Of a stretch of DNA of 8,877 nt, positions 1 to 7,382 are shown one piece after another. Made by a program: the position numbers and the translations under genes. Source of the DNA: an uncultured Flavobacterium sp. (GTDB taxonomy: Bacteria > Bacteroidota > Bacteroidia > Flavobacteriales > Flavobacteriaceae); contig NZ_CAMLMK010000107.1 in assembly GCF_946481155.1 (NCBI RefSeq), positions 1 through 8,877 on the forward strand, in the 5' to 3' direction. The notes under the pieces are model-generated. The model ran no database searches. It saw nothing but the letters and a program-made list of their open reading frames with translations, and was not told where the DNA came from. How positions within the stretch are numbered: position 1 is the first letter of the stretch; the number at the start of each line of letters is the position of its first letter.

Positions 1-3000
1 GGTTCTGTTAATACCAACTGGACTACCAATCCGGATGGGCTTACGGGTTTAGCTACAATCGCTATTGCGGCAACAGACAATCTTATAATATTAGATGGCG
101 GAATAGCAACGATTACCGCCGCAATGAATATTAGTGCGTTGAACATCAATGCAGGAGGAACAATCATTCATAACAATAATGCCACAGCCAGCTCTTTTAA
201 TGTTAACGGGCTTCTTACATGGAATGGCACGATAAAAACACTCAACGCCGGAACCGGAAGTAATTTTTTTGGCGCTAACGGAAATGTAACAGGAACTACA
301 GCGATTCACGACGCTGCCAGTACCAGAGGAATTTATTTGGGTGGTGATGGTTTAAGGACTATTAACCTTATCCAGACTTCCGGTGTCGTTAATACGGCCT
401 CAGCAGGGTTTCAAATTACGAAGAACCGCATATTAGCAGGTAATTGCAAATGGTACAGTCCAATAATTTATAATAGCGCAAGTGCTACAATCGATCTGGC
501 AGGTTATAATTTGCAGGTATCCAGTATTCAGGGCGGCACAGCAACAAGACTGATAAAAGGAAATGCTGCTGCCAATCTTACTCTTGGCGGCGTCAGGGCT
601 TCTACTCTCTTTTTTGATCCTGCGGCCATGGTACTTAATAACTTTAGTGTTGATAATCAATTATGGCCGGGCGCATCGTCCGTTACCATAGGTTCGGATC
701 TTACTGTGAATTCGCTATTGGATTTTGGCGTTGCTACTGCTACAACTACAAGAACGCTGCAGGTCAATGGCAATTTTACATTAGGAAACAATGGCATTTT
801 GCATGTTCAGGCAAAAGGGACAACAGCCTCCACGCAATACGATCAATTAAGGGTGACAGGAAATGTTATGATCGGCAATCCGTCAACAATCCGGTTGGAT
901 CTTATTAATTCCTATGCAACGGATGCCGCAGTGTTTACTCTCGTGCAAGCAACGGCAGGTACTGTTTCAGGGAGTTTTAGTACGACACAAGTCCCGGCAG
1001 GTTATACCGGATTAATTACATATCCTTCCAATACATCAGTACAACTTGAATTAGCCGGGCCACCTCCTCCACCCGCCTGTTCCATGAGCCTGACACCCGA
1101 CTTACCCTTAGAAGCCTCTAATCCAACTGTAGAAGCAGAAATAGAGACCATAATCCAGCGTTTTTCAGATGCTTATTTAGGAACTGCTGCCCCCACTGCC
1201 GCAGCGCTTACTGCCGCAATAGACAGTTATAATGCACTTGGCATTACAGTAAGCGGATATACCATCACCGGAAATGGAACCGCCGTTACGAATTTTAACC
1301 AGTTAGCGTTTCTGAAAACCTTTGCCCAACACCTAAAATTTAATCCTAACGATACAGATATATTGACCAAGGCGACCAATACCGTATGGCTGGTATCAGA
1401 CCGCCTTTGCAATGGTTCCCTGAGCGATGATTACAATCAATATGATTACAGGGTCTTCGTAATACCGGCAATATTGATTCCGCGGATCAAAGAGAATGCA
1501 TTTGTAAAAAGTCTGTTTGAAAATGTACTATACCAGCACCATGATTTTGATTATTTCTGGGGTGCCACCTATGATTACGGCATAAATGTTGACCATATGG
1601 GAAACAGCGGAACCGCCACCCTGGGCTATGTAAAATGGATCGATTCTGCTGATGAGCGCTACCGTTACATGAAAGGTTTTAAACGTTTTATGGAACGGTT
1701 TTTCAGTCATACACAGGGAACTTCGGATGGGATTAAGCCCGACGGTTCCGGCTTCCATCACCAGTCGGCTTACACTTCGTATATGTATGATTTTAACCTT
1801 CCGTCGGATATTGTTTATTATTTGAGGGAGACTTCTTTTCAGGTAAGCAGCCAAGCCTATCTTCGCTTTAGGGACGCTATTATGGCACAAACCACATTTG
1901 CCAATGACAACCTCATACGATCCTTATCCATGGCCGGACGTAAACCTTATGAACTGACCATAACCCTTTCCAGATATAATTTCCGTAATTTGGCAGTGGC
2001 CGGAGGCAGTATCTTAGGTACCGGCGCATCAGATCCGGTTCTGGCGACCTATTACAATCGTGTTTGGGGTAGCTATGCGCCCTTCGGAAACAATACCCAG
2101 GCTGCTTTTAATTCGGGCTACTTTCAGTTTAACCACAGCATGGCAGGTATTTATCGTAAAGACAATTGGTTAGCCGTATGCAAGGGATTCAGTGACAATA
2201 TGTTTGGTGCAGAGATTTTTTCAGATGCAAATCGTTACGGACGTTACCAAAGTTATGGGGCAGTTGAAATTATTTATCCCGGCGATGCGCTCACAGGAAA
2301 TGGTTTTGATGTTACAACCTGGAACTGGAATTATAATCCCGGGACTACCGTTATCTATCTTCCGTGGGATAAGCTTCATGCTGAAAAAGAGCGATTAGAC
2401 GAAATACAGCAGAAAAAATTTGTTGGCTCCTTAAGTTTTGCAAACAAAAACAGTAACTACCTGAAAGCGATTCATGGTACGTATGGTGTGTTTGCCATGG
2501 ATTTTCAGGAAGCACAAAACAGAGGATGGGGTACCACTTACTCTGCCGATAACCATAACCCGACCTTCGTTTTCAAAAAATCCGTATTTACATTTGACAA
2601 CATGCTGATTTGCCTCGGTTCAGGGATTGGCAATAATGATACTTCAAATACAACGCTCACTACCTTATTCCAACGCAAAACAAGAACCGGTAATGATGTA
2701 GTAAACGCGGACGGAAATTTATTGCAGGCAAGCACTTATGACAATACTTATACCAGTAGCGGAAACCATTGGCTCGTGGATAATTATAGTACCGGCTTTT
2801 ATGTATTTGCCGGTAGCGGTGACATTAAACTGACCAGAGCGGATCAGCAAACCCCTCAGCATACGCAACTATGGCCAGCCACTATTTCGGCTAATCCTGT
2901 TGGCAATTATGCAATAGGTTATATAGACCACGGACTCGCACCAACAAATCAGGGCTATGAGTATGTCTGCATACCAAAAGCAACAGCCTCTGATATGACC

Positions 3001-3942
3001 AACCTGCATAATCTTGTTACTGCCGGGAATAAGCCTTATACGGTTCACCGCAAAGACCATATTGCCCATATAGTGGAATACAGGCCGGCGAGCGGAAACG
3101 CAATCTTCGGATACTCGTTTTTTAGTCCGCTTTCAGGAATCGATAACAGTGGCCAGTTAACGGGTGCCGATTATCCTTGTCTGGTAATGACACGATATGA
3201 TTCAGTACAGAAAGACCTCCAGATCGCGGTAACAAATCCGGATCTTGGATTCACCTGGAGAGGAAATGCACCATCGGTAACCAGACAAATGAACATTACG
3301 ATAGAAGGTACGAACTGGGAAATAATCCAGACAAATGCAGCAGCCACAATAACAGGAACAGCCAATGGAGAAACCACTATTCAGTTCACGACTGTAGACG
3401 GCCTGCCCATAGAAATTGTACTAAGCCGTGTTTTGGCTCCGCAGACCATCACTTTCGATCCGATACCAACAAAAACTTACGGTGATCCGGCATTCGATTT
3501 AACGGCGACCGCTTCTTCAGGTTTGACAGTTAGTTACAGCAGTTCCAATACTGGCGTTGCCACTATCAGCAATAATACGGTAACAATTGTTGGCGCAGGT
3601 ACCAGCATTATTACGGCTTCACAGGCTGGTAATGATATTTATGAGGCTGCTGTACCTGTTCAGCAGACTTTAATAGTCAACGAATTATTGGGAACCAATG
3701 AACCTGTTTTTGAAGCAAAAAGTAAGCTGTACGTTTATCCAAATCCAGTAACGGATTATCTGAATATTCAAACCTCGCAACAAAATGGCTTACATAATGT
3801 GCAGGTGTTCGATATGGCCGGTAAACTCATTAAAGAATTCACTGAAGCAGGAAACAAAATTCCGATCGGCGACCTTCCTCAGGGTAACTATCTCCTGAAG
3901 GTAAAAGAGATAAACAAGACATGTAAATTCATTAAAAAATAG
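1..3942 (+). CDS. Secreted family 8 polysaccharide lyase with adhesin-like N-terminal region and T9SS sorting tail (5' partial)
   Basis: The frame is open from base 1 without a stop, so the gene enters from the left and the Met codon at 124 is internal; 1313 residues are visible, and the signal peptide is outside the window. Residues 1 to about 355 are Gly/Asn/Thr-rich repetitive beta structure resembling autotransporter or adhesin solenoids, ending in a five-proline linker. A PL8-type module follows. The stretch around KPDGSGFHHQSAYTSY gives His587 and Tyr594, with Arg647 (MAGRKPY) and Glu738 (GAEIF) further on. Spacings of 7, 60 and 151 from the His nearly equal those of His501/Tyr508/Arg560/Glu653 in Proteus vulgaris chondroitinase ABC. 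Asn535 (MGNSG) could be the carboxylate-neutralising Asn of AC-type lyases. An Ig-like/MBG-type domain (nt about 3439-3680) precedes a type A T9SS tail (YPNP at 3736-3747, ending in KFIKK). Inferred role: cell-surface or extracellular beta-elimination of uronic-acid polysaccharides such as chondroitin or hyaluronan. The exact substrate is unknown. Confidence 0.88.
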   Translation, partial: GSVNTNWTTNPDGLTGLATIAIAATDNLIILDGGIATITAAMNISALNINAGGTIIHNNNATASSFNVNGLLTWNGTIKTLNAGTGSNFFGANGNVTGTTAIHDAASTRGIYLGGDGLRTINLIQTSGVVNTASAGFQITKNRILAGNCKWYSPIIYNSASATIDLAGYNLQVSSIQGGTATRLIKGNAAANLTLGGVRASTLFFDPAAMVLNNFSVDNQLWPGASSVTIGSDLTVNSLLDFGVATATTTRTLQVNGNFTLGNNGILHVQAKGTTASTQYDQLRVTGNVMIGNPSTIRLDLINSYATDAAVFTLVQATAGTVSGSFSTTQVPAGYTGLITYPSNTSVQLELAGPPPPPACSMSLTPDLPLEASNPTVEAEIETIIQRFSDAYLGTAAPTAAALTAAIDSYNALGITVSGYTITGNGTAVTNFNQLAFLKTFAQHLKFNPNDTDILTKATNTVWLVSDRLCNGSLSDDYNQYDYRVFVIPAILIPRIKENAFVKSLFENVLYQHHDFDYFWGATYDYGINVDHMGNSGTATLGYVKWIDSADERYRYMKGFKRFMERFFSHTQGTSDGIKPDGSGFHHQSAYTSYMYDFNLPSDIVYYLRETSFQVSSQAYLRFRDAIMAQTTFANDNLIRSLSMAGRKPYELTITLSRYNFRNLAVAGGSILGTGASDPVLATYYNRVWGSYAPFGNNTQAAFNSGYFQFNHSMAGIYRKDNWLAVCKGFSDNMFGAEIFSDANRYGRYQSYGAVEIIYPGDALTGNGFDVTTWNWNYNPGTTVIYLPWDKLHAEKERLDEIQQKKFVGSLSFANKNSNYLKAIHGTYGVFAMDFQEAQNRGWGTTYSADNHNPTFVFKKSVFTFDNMLICLGSGIGNNDTSNTTLTTLFQRKTRTGNDVVNADGNLLQASTYDNTYTSSGNHWLVDNYSTGFYVFAGSGDIKLTRADQQTPQHTQLWPATISANPVGNYAIGYIDHGLAPTNQGYEYVCIPKATASDMTNLHNLVTAGNKPYTVHRKDHIAHIVEYRPASGNAIFGYSFFSPLSGIDNSGQLTGADYPCLVMTRYDSVQKDLQIAVTNPDLGFTWRGNAPSVTRQMNITIEGTNWEIIQTNAAATITGTANGETTIQFTTVDGLPIEIVLSRVLAPQTITFDPIPTKTYGDPAFDLTATASSGLTVSYSSSNTGVATISNNTVTIVGAGTSIITASQAGNDIYEAAVPVQQTLIVNELLGTNEPVFEAKSKLYVYPNPVTDYLNIQTSQQNGLHNVQVFDMAGKLIKEFTEAGNKIPIGDLPQGNYLLKVKEINKTCKFIKK

Positions 3943-4017
3943 TGCGGTAGATTTAATTATTTTATCAACGTCATCACGAGTGTCATTGGTGCAATAAAAA
4001 GAAATAAAAAAATGTTT

Positions 4018-4053
4018 CGGAAATCGTTTTTATGAACTATTTCCGTTATTTTC
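4018..4053 (+). terminator. Weak hairpin plus T-rich stretch after the lyase gene
   Basis: CGGAAAT (4018-4024) is the perfect reverse complement of ATTTCCG (4039-4045), giving a 7-bp stem with a 14-nt loop, followed by TTATTTTC. It sits about 75 bp after the lyase stop and 35 bp before the next start, so it could end lyase transcription. The large loop and imperfect T-run make this tentative. The rest of 3943-4087 shows nothing else recognisable and no clear promoter for the downstream gene. Confidence 0.25.
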
Positions 4054-4087
4054 GGTATACTATTCTTCTAAACTTACCTGAATACTT

Positions 4088-5086
4088 ATGGGATTTTTTA
4101 ATTTATTTAAAAAGAATTCAAATTCTGAACAAAGTTCTGCTGAGGGAGCAACAGACATGAAATATAAAAATTCCTGGAACTGCAACCTTATGGAGATGCT
4201 GAAAAACGCCAAAGAAGGAAACAGAGACGGAATAAACGAATTACTTAAAACCTACTCCCCTTTAGCCGCAGTAAATGAAGATTTTTCTGTGCTTCTTTTG
4301 TTCAGGTATTTTCAGGTGCAGTATTGGAACGAGGAAAGAAGTGTGCTGAATTGTCATCCGCAAGATGAAAATTTTCAATGCGGGATTACTATTGTGAAAG
4401 CATTTGAAGATGGCGGCGGCGGACAGCACAACGTTTATTTACCAAACAATCTGAAGTATAAAAAACTTACGATTCAGGACAACCAAATTGAAATCATAAC
4501 ATATGACGAAAAAGTTGTCAAAACAAACGCAACAGAGCTTTCCCAAAAGCTTTGGATGAAATTCACGGAAACAGACATTGAAAACGGATATAAGAATCTT
4601 TGTAACGAGCAATACCAAAAACCTGAAAAGCCAAAAGTAGAGGACAAAGTAATACACCTTCCTTCATGTGGAGAACTCATTTATGATGAAAAATTCCAAT
4701 GGTACGAAGGAACTTTTACTATTGACAACAAAGACATTGAGTTGATTATCCACTACGAAACGCCCAAAAATTTTAAAAATGTCCTTGCCTTTATTGATAA
4801 CCAATTAAAGTCAAAGTTCTATGAAAAAGTGCTATTGGAAATGGAAGAAAAAATGGTTGATTTAAAAAACGATAACTGGCTTGATGAAGATGAGGAAACT
4901 GGAGAAGAAGAACAAGAAATCACCAAAGAAGATTTTAGAAAACGTATTTCAATAGAAAACATTAGTTTTAATAATGATTGCTCTTCCACCATTTACTGTA
5001 ATGATGATGACATATTTTGGGGACATTCCATAGAAATCACGGTTGATGAAAATGGGAATTATACAGACTCGAATTTGGCTGGATAA
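4088..5086 (+). CDS. DUF2262-type cytoplasmic protein of unknown function
   Basis: The protein has 332 residues and no signal peptide or membrane segment. It opens with MGFFNLFKK, a start style common in small soluble proteins, which supports the ATG at 4088 over the internal Met24. Residues 1-190 are unrecognised; they include a GGGG stretch near residue 115. Residues about 195-332 resemble DUF2262: a CGELIYDEKFQWYEG motif, a charged helical stretch with an acidic run (DEDEETGEEEQE), and a C-terminal block containing DDDIFWGHSIEI followed by DENG. DUF2262 has no established biochemical role; members are often found as lone accessory genes, sometimes suspected of immunity-type roles, but nothing here tests that. 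The gene ends 8 bp before the first cassette-type repeat, as true cassette genes do. However, no complementary left end (expected GTTAGCTATA) is visible upstream, so whether it belongs to the array is unclear. Confidence 0.8.
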   Translation: MGFFNLFKKNSNSEQSSAEGATDMKYKNSWNCNLMEMLKNAKEGNRDGINELLKTYSPLAAVNEDFSVLLLFRYFQVQYWNEERSVLNCHPQDENFQCGITIVKAFEDGGGGQHNVYLPNNLKYKKLTIQDNQIEIITYDEKVVKTNATELSQKLWMKFTETDIENGYKNLCNEQYQKPEKPKVEDKVIHLPSCGELIYDEKFQWYEGTFTIDNKDIELIIHYETPKNFKNVLAFIDNQLKSKFYEKVLLEMEEKMVDLKNDNWLDEDEETGEEEQEITKEDFRKRISIENISFNNDCSSTIYCNDDDIFWGHSIEITVDENGNYTDSNLAG

Positions 5087-5094
5087 AAGACTAT

Positions 5095-5187
5095 AGCTAA
5101 CAGCGATTCGAGCAAACCCGGGTTCAGTACAAACCGGAACTTCTTTTTGTATATTTGACGGGGTGCATATATTTGTAAGTTAGCAGC
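5095..5187 (+). repeat. attC-like repeat Z (divergent, short right half)
   Basis: It starts AGCTAACAGCGATTCGAGC and ends GTTAGCAGC (5179-5187). The middle shares CTTTTTGTATATTTGAC with repeats A and B. An internal 10-bp palindrome, AACCCGGGTT, lies at 5115-5124. The usual right arm AAGCCGGCGGGAC before GTTA is missing, so this copy is truncated or belongs to another subtype. Its right end pairs with the left end of repeat A (8 of 9 bases), defining the cassette that carries the 5228 gene. Confidence 0.6.
5150..5157 (+). promoter_or_regulatory. Bacteroidota-type -7 element TATATTTG inside repeat Z
   Basis: It matches the TAnnTTTG -7 consensus of Bacteroidota housekeeping promoters and points at the 5228 gene. 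A second identical TATATTTG occurs at 5168-5175. No convincing -33 TTTG lies at the usual distance, so this is a candidate only. Confidence 0.35.
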
Positions 5188-5227
5188 AAGCGACCAAAAA
5201 GCCGTAAATTAAGACGACAATAAAAAT

Positions 5228-5575
5228 ATGAATGTAGATAAATATAAATATCATTTTCGTCCTGAATATAATTCTGAAAATTTACTGATTGAAATTTTTA
5301 GTGGTGTTGAAAATGAAAAGTTTCTATCTGACTTATTAAATTCAATTATTGAAATAAATCCTAAAATTGAAGGAATAACAGATCTTTGGATGAACGATGA
5401 ATTTATATTTGAAGTTCATTCAGATAGTGGAAATTTTTTGCTGTCAAAAGATATATGGGATTTAGCTTTTATAATGTCTGAAAATAATCAAGAATGCGTG
5501 CATAAAATAAATTCAATTCTATTAAAAGATAAAAGATTTGAAAAAGTAGAAGTGAATTTTGACGATTATAAATAG
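5228..5575 (+). CDS. Small acidic cytoplasmic protein, unknown function (cassette gene)
   Basis: I do not recognise this 115-residue protein. It has no signal peptide, Cys-pair pattern or membrane segment. It is rich in Asp/Glu/Asn, with alternating predicted helix and strand: a central ITDLWMNDEFIFEVHSDSG stretch and a C-terminal helix-strand ending in VNFDDYK. The size and acidity would fit an immunity-type or small regulatory protein, but no motif proves either. The start at 5228 follows an A-rich leader (GACAATAAAAAT) rather than a Shine-Dalgarno site, which is usual in Bacteroidota. The gene lies 49 bp after the core G of repeat Z and stops 11 bp before repeat A. It is the only gene in its cassette and is markedly AT-rich compared with the lyase. 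Confidence 0.7.
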   Translation: MNVDKYKYHFRPEYNSENLLIEIFSGVENEKFLSDLLNSIIEINPKIEGITDLWMNDEFIFEVHSDSGNFLLSKDIWDLAFIMSENNQECVHKINSILLKDKRFEKVEVNFDDYK

Positions 5576-5586
5576 TCTAAATGCCA

Positions 5587-5722
5587 GCCGCTAACAGCGG
5601 TTTTGAGCAAGTGGAGTTTGGGTGTATAATGGGACGATCTTTTTGTATATTTGACTTAGTGATAAAACAAACTAAAGGAACAAAAATCCCCACCTTCTCA
5701 AAGCCGGCGGGACGTTAATTGC
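5587..5722 (+). repeat. attC-like repeat A (complete, type 1)
   Basis: The outer boxes are GCCGCTAAC (5587-5595) and GTTAATTGC (5714-5722). The inner arms pair from 5598-5619 with 5685-5706: CGGTTTTGAG against CTCAAAGCCG with one T-G wobble, then GTGG against CCAC. The unpaired spacer is asymmetric: 2 nt (AG) on the left and 7 nt (GCGGGAC) on the right. The loop side carries TTTTTGTATATTTGACTT. At 136 bp it is within the long end of the size range known for integron attC sites. Confidence 0.75.
5646..5653 (+). promoter_or_regulatory. Bacteroidota-type -7 element TATATTTG inside repeat A
   Basis: It is a perfect TAnnTTTG match facing the 5727 lipoprotein gene, 73 bp before its start. The nearest upstream TTTG (5617-5620) is 25 bp away, longer than the usual spacing of about 19 bp. 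The same position in repeats Z and B also matches, which supports function or shared descent. Confidence 0.4.
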
Positions 5723-5726
5723 ATTT

Positions 5727-6425
5727 ATGGAAAAAGCGATAGTCATAACATTATTAATATTCTCTTTGTTTAGTTGTAATAACCATTACAATAAGATAGA
5801 AATTACCTTTTCAAAATCGGACACTAACGATACTATCCCTATAAAGTATAGTCTTTTCAAACTTTCTAATAAAGATTCTGTTATATATAAAAAAGACATA
5901 ATCGATTACATTGCTATAAATGAAAAATATGTTTTTGATAGTCTACCAAACGGAGAATATATTTTAGAATATAGCGATATAAAACATGATAGTTTTATTA
6001 AACGAATAAACTTGAAGAATAATGAAGTTTATCGATCTAAAATCTTATTTGATTCACTTCCACTTAAAAAATATTACAAACTAATTCCGATAAATAATTT
6101 AAAAAATGGAGAGTCCTATAAATTACGTACTTGGGGTGGATGCATTGCAAGAATGGAATCCTTCTATCAAATTACAAATCTCAATGAAAAATATTTACTT
6201 GATTCTAATGCAGATAGCAAAAGGATTCTAACCAATAATGAAATAAATGCAATTAAAAAATTTGAAGCAGAATTATTTGCTTTAAATGGAAAAGGAACTT
6301 GCAACAGTACTGGACGAATGACATACTCCATATCCAAAGACAGCAAAATAGATACACTTGCTGAAATGACTTGCAATTGGAATAGCTACAATTTGCTAAT
6401 GAATAAATTATATAACAGCAACTAA
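5727..6425 (+). CDS. Predicted lipoprotein, unknown function (cassette gene)
   Basis: This 232-residue protein has a short signal peptide with a hydrophobic core (IVITLLIFSLFS) and a lipobox-like SLFSC, so Cys17 is the likely lipidated residue. CNNHYN follows, giving a surface- or periplasm-exposed outer-membrane lipoprotein. Residues about 25-105 contain a beta-rich segment with YVFDSLPNGEYILEYSD, reminiscent of carboxypeptidase-regulatory or transthyretin-like folds. The C-terminal half holds Cys residues in WGGC, GTC and MTC contexts that might form disulfides. I do not recognise a family. The ATG is only 13 bp after the core G of repeat A. The TAA stop (6423-6425) lies inside the CTAAC box of repeat B, so gene and recombination site share bases. 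Confidence 0.75.
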   Translation: MEKAIVITLLIFSLFSCNNHYNKIEITFSKSDTNDTIPIKYSLFKLSNKDSVIYKKDIIDYIAINEKYVFDSLPNGEYILEYSDIKHDSFIKRINLKNNEVYRSKILFDSLPLKKYYKLIPINNLKNGESYKLRTWGGCIARMESFYQITNLNEKYLLDSNADSKRILTNNEINAIKKFEAELFALNGKGTCNSTGRMTYSISKDSKIDTLAEMTCNWNSYNLLMNKLYNSN

Positions 6426-6556
6426 CAGCGGTTTTAAGAAATTGGAGCTTTAGTGTTTAATGGAACGGTCTTTTTGTACATTTGACTTCAGTCCTAATGG
6501 AATGGTTCGGGAACAAAAATCCCCAACTTCATAAAGCCGGCAGGACGTTAGTGGTG
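6418..6556 (+). repeat. attC-like repeat B (complete, type 1)
   Basis: The outer boxes are GCAACTAAC (6418-6426) and GTTAGTGGTG (6547-6556). The arms pair from 6429-6447 with 6521-6539. Relative to repeat A, the pair G5605-C5699 is replaced by A6436-T6532 and G5611-C5693 by T6442-A6526. These are two compensatory changes that keep the stem. The left box overlaps the stop codon of the 5727 gene. Confidence 0.75.
6477..6484 (+). promoter_or_regulatory. Bacteroidota-type -7 element TACATTTG inside repeat B
   Basis: It matches TAnnTTTG on the coding strand, 105 bp before the YcxB-like gene, within the shared block TCTTTTTGTACATTTGACTT. No clear -33 element is seen. Confidence 0.35.
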
Positions 6557-6588
6557 ATTTACAAAAACATAATCTATAAAAAACAATA

Positions 6589-7134
6589 ATGAAATTAAAG
6601 TATAGTTTAAATCAAGACGATTTTCTAATTCATCAATTATATATTTCTTCTAAAAGCGAAACAGTACGAAAAGCAAGGAGAAAAAGTCTAATTTGGGTTA
6701 TTATAATGTTCATTATTATTGGTTTAATGTTTTATGACCGCAATGAATTAATGACAACCTATGTGTTTGGAGGAATGGCTATAATTACTCTTTTTTTATA
6801 TCCGTTTTATTTAGCTTCTCATTATAAAAAACATTACAAAAAATTCATCCTTGATACCTATAAAAATAGATTTAATAAAGAATCGGAAGTTACATTCGAA
6901 CCTGAATTTTTTAAGAGTTCAAGTGAAGGTAATGAAACTAAAATGAGTCTTTCAGAAGTCGAAGAAATAAATGAAATTCAAAATCACATCTTTCTACGAT
7001 TGAAATCAGGCGGTGGTTTGATAATTAAAAAATCGAAAATTGAAAATATAACTGCATTTAAGGATTATTTAAAAAAACTTTCGATTGAATTAGACATTAA
7101 ATATATTGAAGATTTAAATTGGAAGTGGAAATAA
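6589..7134 (+). CDS. YcxB-like membrane protein (cassette gene)
   Basis: The protein has 181 residues and two adjacent transmembrane helices (about 31-49, LIWVIIMFIIIGLMFY, and 57-77, YVFGGMAIITLFLYPFYLA), with basic flanks before and after (RKARRK; HYKKHYKK). A soluble C-terminal domain of about 100 residues reads ESEVTFEPEFFKSSSEGNET, SEVEEINEIQNHIFLRLKSGG and then a lysine-rich helix. The short soluble N-terminus, helical hairpin and C-terminal beta domain correspond to the YcxB-like family layout, whose function is not established. The start has an A-rich leader (ATAAAAAACAATA). The stop lies 2 bp before the left box of repeat C. The unit's ends, GTTAGTGGTG and CACCACTAAC, are perfectly complementary over 10 bases, the cleanest cassette in the window. 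Confidence 0.75.
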   Translation: MKLKYSLNQDDFLIHQLYISSKSETVRKARRKSLIWVIIMFIIIGLMFYDRNELMTTYVFGGMAIITLFLYPFYLASHYKKHYKKFILDTYKNRFNKESEVTFEPEFFKSSSEGNETKMSLSEVEEINEIQNHIFLRLKSGGGLIIKKSKIENITAFKDYLKKLSIELDIKYIEDLNWKWK

Positions 7135-7136
7135 AC

Positions 7137-7163
7137 CACCACTAACAGCGGTTTTGAGCAATT
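7137..7163 (+). repeat. attC-like repeat C, left end only
   Basis: CACCACTAAC is followed by AGCGGTTTTGAGCAA, identical to repeat A through GAGCAA. It then breaks off into an unrelated coding remnant. The right arm and GTTA box are absent, so this copy has been truncated by deletion or rearrangement. Confidence 0.65.
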
Positions 7164-7164
7164 T

Positions 7165-7248
7165 CATAAACGCTACATTAATTCTTCCTACGGTCAACTT
7201 GTTACCTGCAAAGATTTTGATGATTGGATAAAAAATTACAAAGAATAA
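7165..7248 (+). pseudogene. C-terminal remnant of a lost cassette gene
   Basis: The + frame reads HKRYINSSYGQLVTCKDF followed by DDWIKNYKE and a double TAA stop (7246-7251). The composition looks like a genuine protein C-terminus. It stops 5 bp before repeat D, the usual position of a cassette gene end, but has no start or upstream coding region: it abuts the broken repeat C. It reads in phase with the YcxB-like gene beyond that gene's stop codon, probably by chance. It is best explained as the tail of a gene whose front, plus most of repeat C, was deleted. Confidence 0.5.
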
Positions 7249-7253
7249 TAACT

Positions 7254-7382
7254 GCCTATAACGGCGGTTCGGCGATATTGCTGATTTAGTTTGTATTTGG
7301 AAAAACGCAATCTTCTCCTCCACTTAGAAACTTTTCGCTAAATTAGCCGCAACATCGCCAAGCCCGCGGGACGTTAGCAGTA
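7254..7382 (+). repeat. attC-like repeat D (complete, type 2)
   Basis: It runs from GCCTATAACGGCGGTTC to GCCCGCGGGACGTTAGCAGTA. The inner arm GGCGATATTGC (7271-7281) pairs with GCAACATCGCC (7349-7359) at 10 of 11 positions. The interior differs from type 1 repeats but shares a 54-nt block (7299-7352) with repeat E, with one difference. The outer AAGCCCGCGGGACGTTA is shared with type 1, so the ends are conserved while the loop has been exchanged. Confidence 0.7.

Noticed and set aside
663..908. 81-codon + strand frame inside the lyase gene
   Set aside because: It is an out-of-frame overlap with the lyase's repetitive beta region and has no recognisable features of its own.
1528..1890. 120-codon open frame on the minus strand
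   Set aside because: It lies wholly opposite the catalytic part of the lyase gene, whose + frame has clear family motifs. It is an antisense shadow, as are the other minus-strand frames within 91-3377.
5115..5124. Palindrome AACCCGGGTT as an operator
   Set aside because: A single 10-bp palindrome inside a hairpin-forming repeat is better explained as part of that structure. It has no second copy near a promoter.
5587..6556. Miniature transposon (MITE) insertions or REP-type repeats
   Set aside because: There are no target-site duplications directly flanking single repeats. The variable outer bases pair across the gene unit rather than within each repeat, which transposon insertion does not predict.
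7114..7323. 69-codon minus-strand frame across repeats C and D
   Set aside because: It spans repeat sequence and the coding remnant on the other strand. It has no start context and no coherent protein features.
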